Origin: Neoalteromonas facilis
GTDB lineage: Bacteria > Pseudomonadota > Gammaproteobacteria > Enterobacterales > Alteromonadaceae
Direction of reading: 5' to 3'
DNA length: 64,000 nucleotides
Assembly (NCBI RefSeq): GCF_002807665.1
Contig: NZ_PEAY01000006.1
Coordinates: 62,001 to 126,000, forward strand
Shown here: in pieces, positions 63,595 through 64,000 of the stretch
Numbering within the stretch: the first letter of the stretch is position 1
How the letters are laid out: each line of letters starts with the position of its first letter
Translations under genes and position numbers: made by a program
The notes under the pieces: model-generated
The model's input: the letters and a program-made list of their open reading frames with translations, nothing else
Database searches by the model: none
What the model was told of the DNA's origin: nothing

Positions 63595-64000
63595 ATGCGT
63601 ATCCCAATCCGTGTACAACTGCTGTTTATGTCGGTCTTTTTGCTGGCCATTCCAATTATTGGATACCAGTATGTGTGGGAGCTCGAATCGTACTTGCGCA
63701 CCGGTCAGGAGCAAACCATGATAGGCACCGCTCGCGCCATCGCCAGTGCTTTACATGAACGTGAAAGCCTGTTTGATTCTCCTGCGACCAAAAGAGAAAG
63801 CGTCCGGCCGGGTACCGATTTATATGCCGTGCCCATTCGACAAGCGATCAAATTAGATGGCAAGTTCGACGACTGGCGTGAAGCTCAGCCAATTGTGCGT
63901 CACTACGATGCCCGCTATCGCATCGATGACACAAGCGGCCCCTTTGTGCAGCCTGTCAGCCTGTCGTTTGATCACACGGTCGGCAGTTTTCAACAATACG
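63595..64000 (+). CDS. pdsS: Sensor histidine kinase, PdsS-like (partial, cut by window edge)
   Basis: The first 135 codons of a kinase that runs past the window end. There is one N-terminal transmembrane helix (VQLLFMSVFLLAIPIIGYQYVW), then an extracytoplasmic domain with YLRTGQEQTMIGTARAIASALH and an apparent carbohydrate-binding-like module start (AIKLDGKFDDWREAQPIV). This N-terminal arrangement matches the histidine kinase of proteobacterial dedicated sortase systems. It starts two bases after the regulator. The dimerisation and ATPase domains lie outside the window. Confidence 0.85.
   Translation, partial: MRIPIRVQLLFMSVFLLAIPIIGYQYVWELESYLRTGQEQTMIGTARAIASALHERESLFDSPATKRESVRPGTDLYAVPIRQAIKLDGKFDDWREAQPIVRHYDARYRIDDTSGPFVQPVSLSFDHTVGSFQQY

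Overview
This window looks like part of the chromosome of a marine gammaproteobacterium of the order Alteromonadales (Alteromonas / Glaciecola / Aestuariibacter-like). I infer this from Gammaproteobacteria-type gene order (priA-ftsN-hslV-hslU, ftsY-ftsE-ftsX-rpoH, dksA-gluQ-pcnB-folK-panB-panC, ubiE-ubiJ-ubiB), from marine-associated genes (NhaD Na+/H+ antiporter, PanP-type aspartate decarboxylase, parts of a proteobacterial dedicated sortase system) and from many cyclic-di-GMP-type signalling proteins. No rRNA, tRNA, insertion sequence, prophage or CRISPR array is visible.

Layout. 1-6.7 kb: cold-shock protein, the ubiquinone operon ubiE-ubiJ-ubiB, a Tag-like DNA glycosylase and oligopeptidase A. 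6.8-13.5 kb: glutathione reductase, an HD-GYP response regulator and a large secreted beta-propeller/amidohydrolase. 13.5-15.0 kb: a class I-like HMG-CoA reductase with an extra N-terminal domain. 15.5-21 kb: the most notable region, a compact ribosomal-peptide (RiPP) cluster of HlyD-type adaptor, C39-peptidase ABC exporter, stand-alone LuxR-type HTH protein, small membrane protein, a 71-residue precursor with a double-glycine leader, and an MvdD-like ATP-grasp ligase. This is the expected gene set for a graspetide (omega-ester/amide-linked peptide). 21-28 kb: hslUV, ftsN, priA, rpmE, malic enzyme. 27.8-29.5 kb: small accessory island with a STAS/SpoIIAA-like protein, a 36-residue ORF and a diguanylate cyclase. 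29.5-38.4 kb: metJ/metF divergent pair with MetJ boxes, YihY, a dihaem peroxidase-like lipoprotein, prolyl iminopeptidase, dtd, YiiD-like fusion, purT. 38.4-47 kb: rpoH, two tandem EAL-HDOD paralogues, ftsXEY, rsmD, YjaG, MarC. 47-60 kb: pepB, sfsA, dksA through panC, panP, a degenerate EAL protein, a TrmB-like methyltransferase and the YadGH transporter. 60-64 kb: PdsO-like OmpA protein, NhaD, and the PdsR/PdsS-like two-component pair, whose kinase runs off the right edge.

How genes work together. In the RiPP cluster the ligase (20027-20950) is predicted to macrocyclise the C-terminal core of the precursor (19749-19964). The C39 domain of the exporter (16829-19036) would cut after Gly23-Gly24, and the HlyD-type adaptor would link export to an outer-membrane channel encoded elsewhere. 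The precursor and ligase form their own transcription unit, with a perfect 7-5-7 palindrome, nested hairpins and an 11-codon upstream ORF in front and an intercistronic hairpin between the two genes. Elsewhere, PanB, PanC and PanP supply pantothenate, with PanP probably providing beta-alanine. pcnB appears to start at an AUC codon that lines up with the AUU start of E. coli pcnB.
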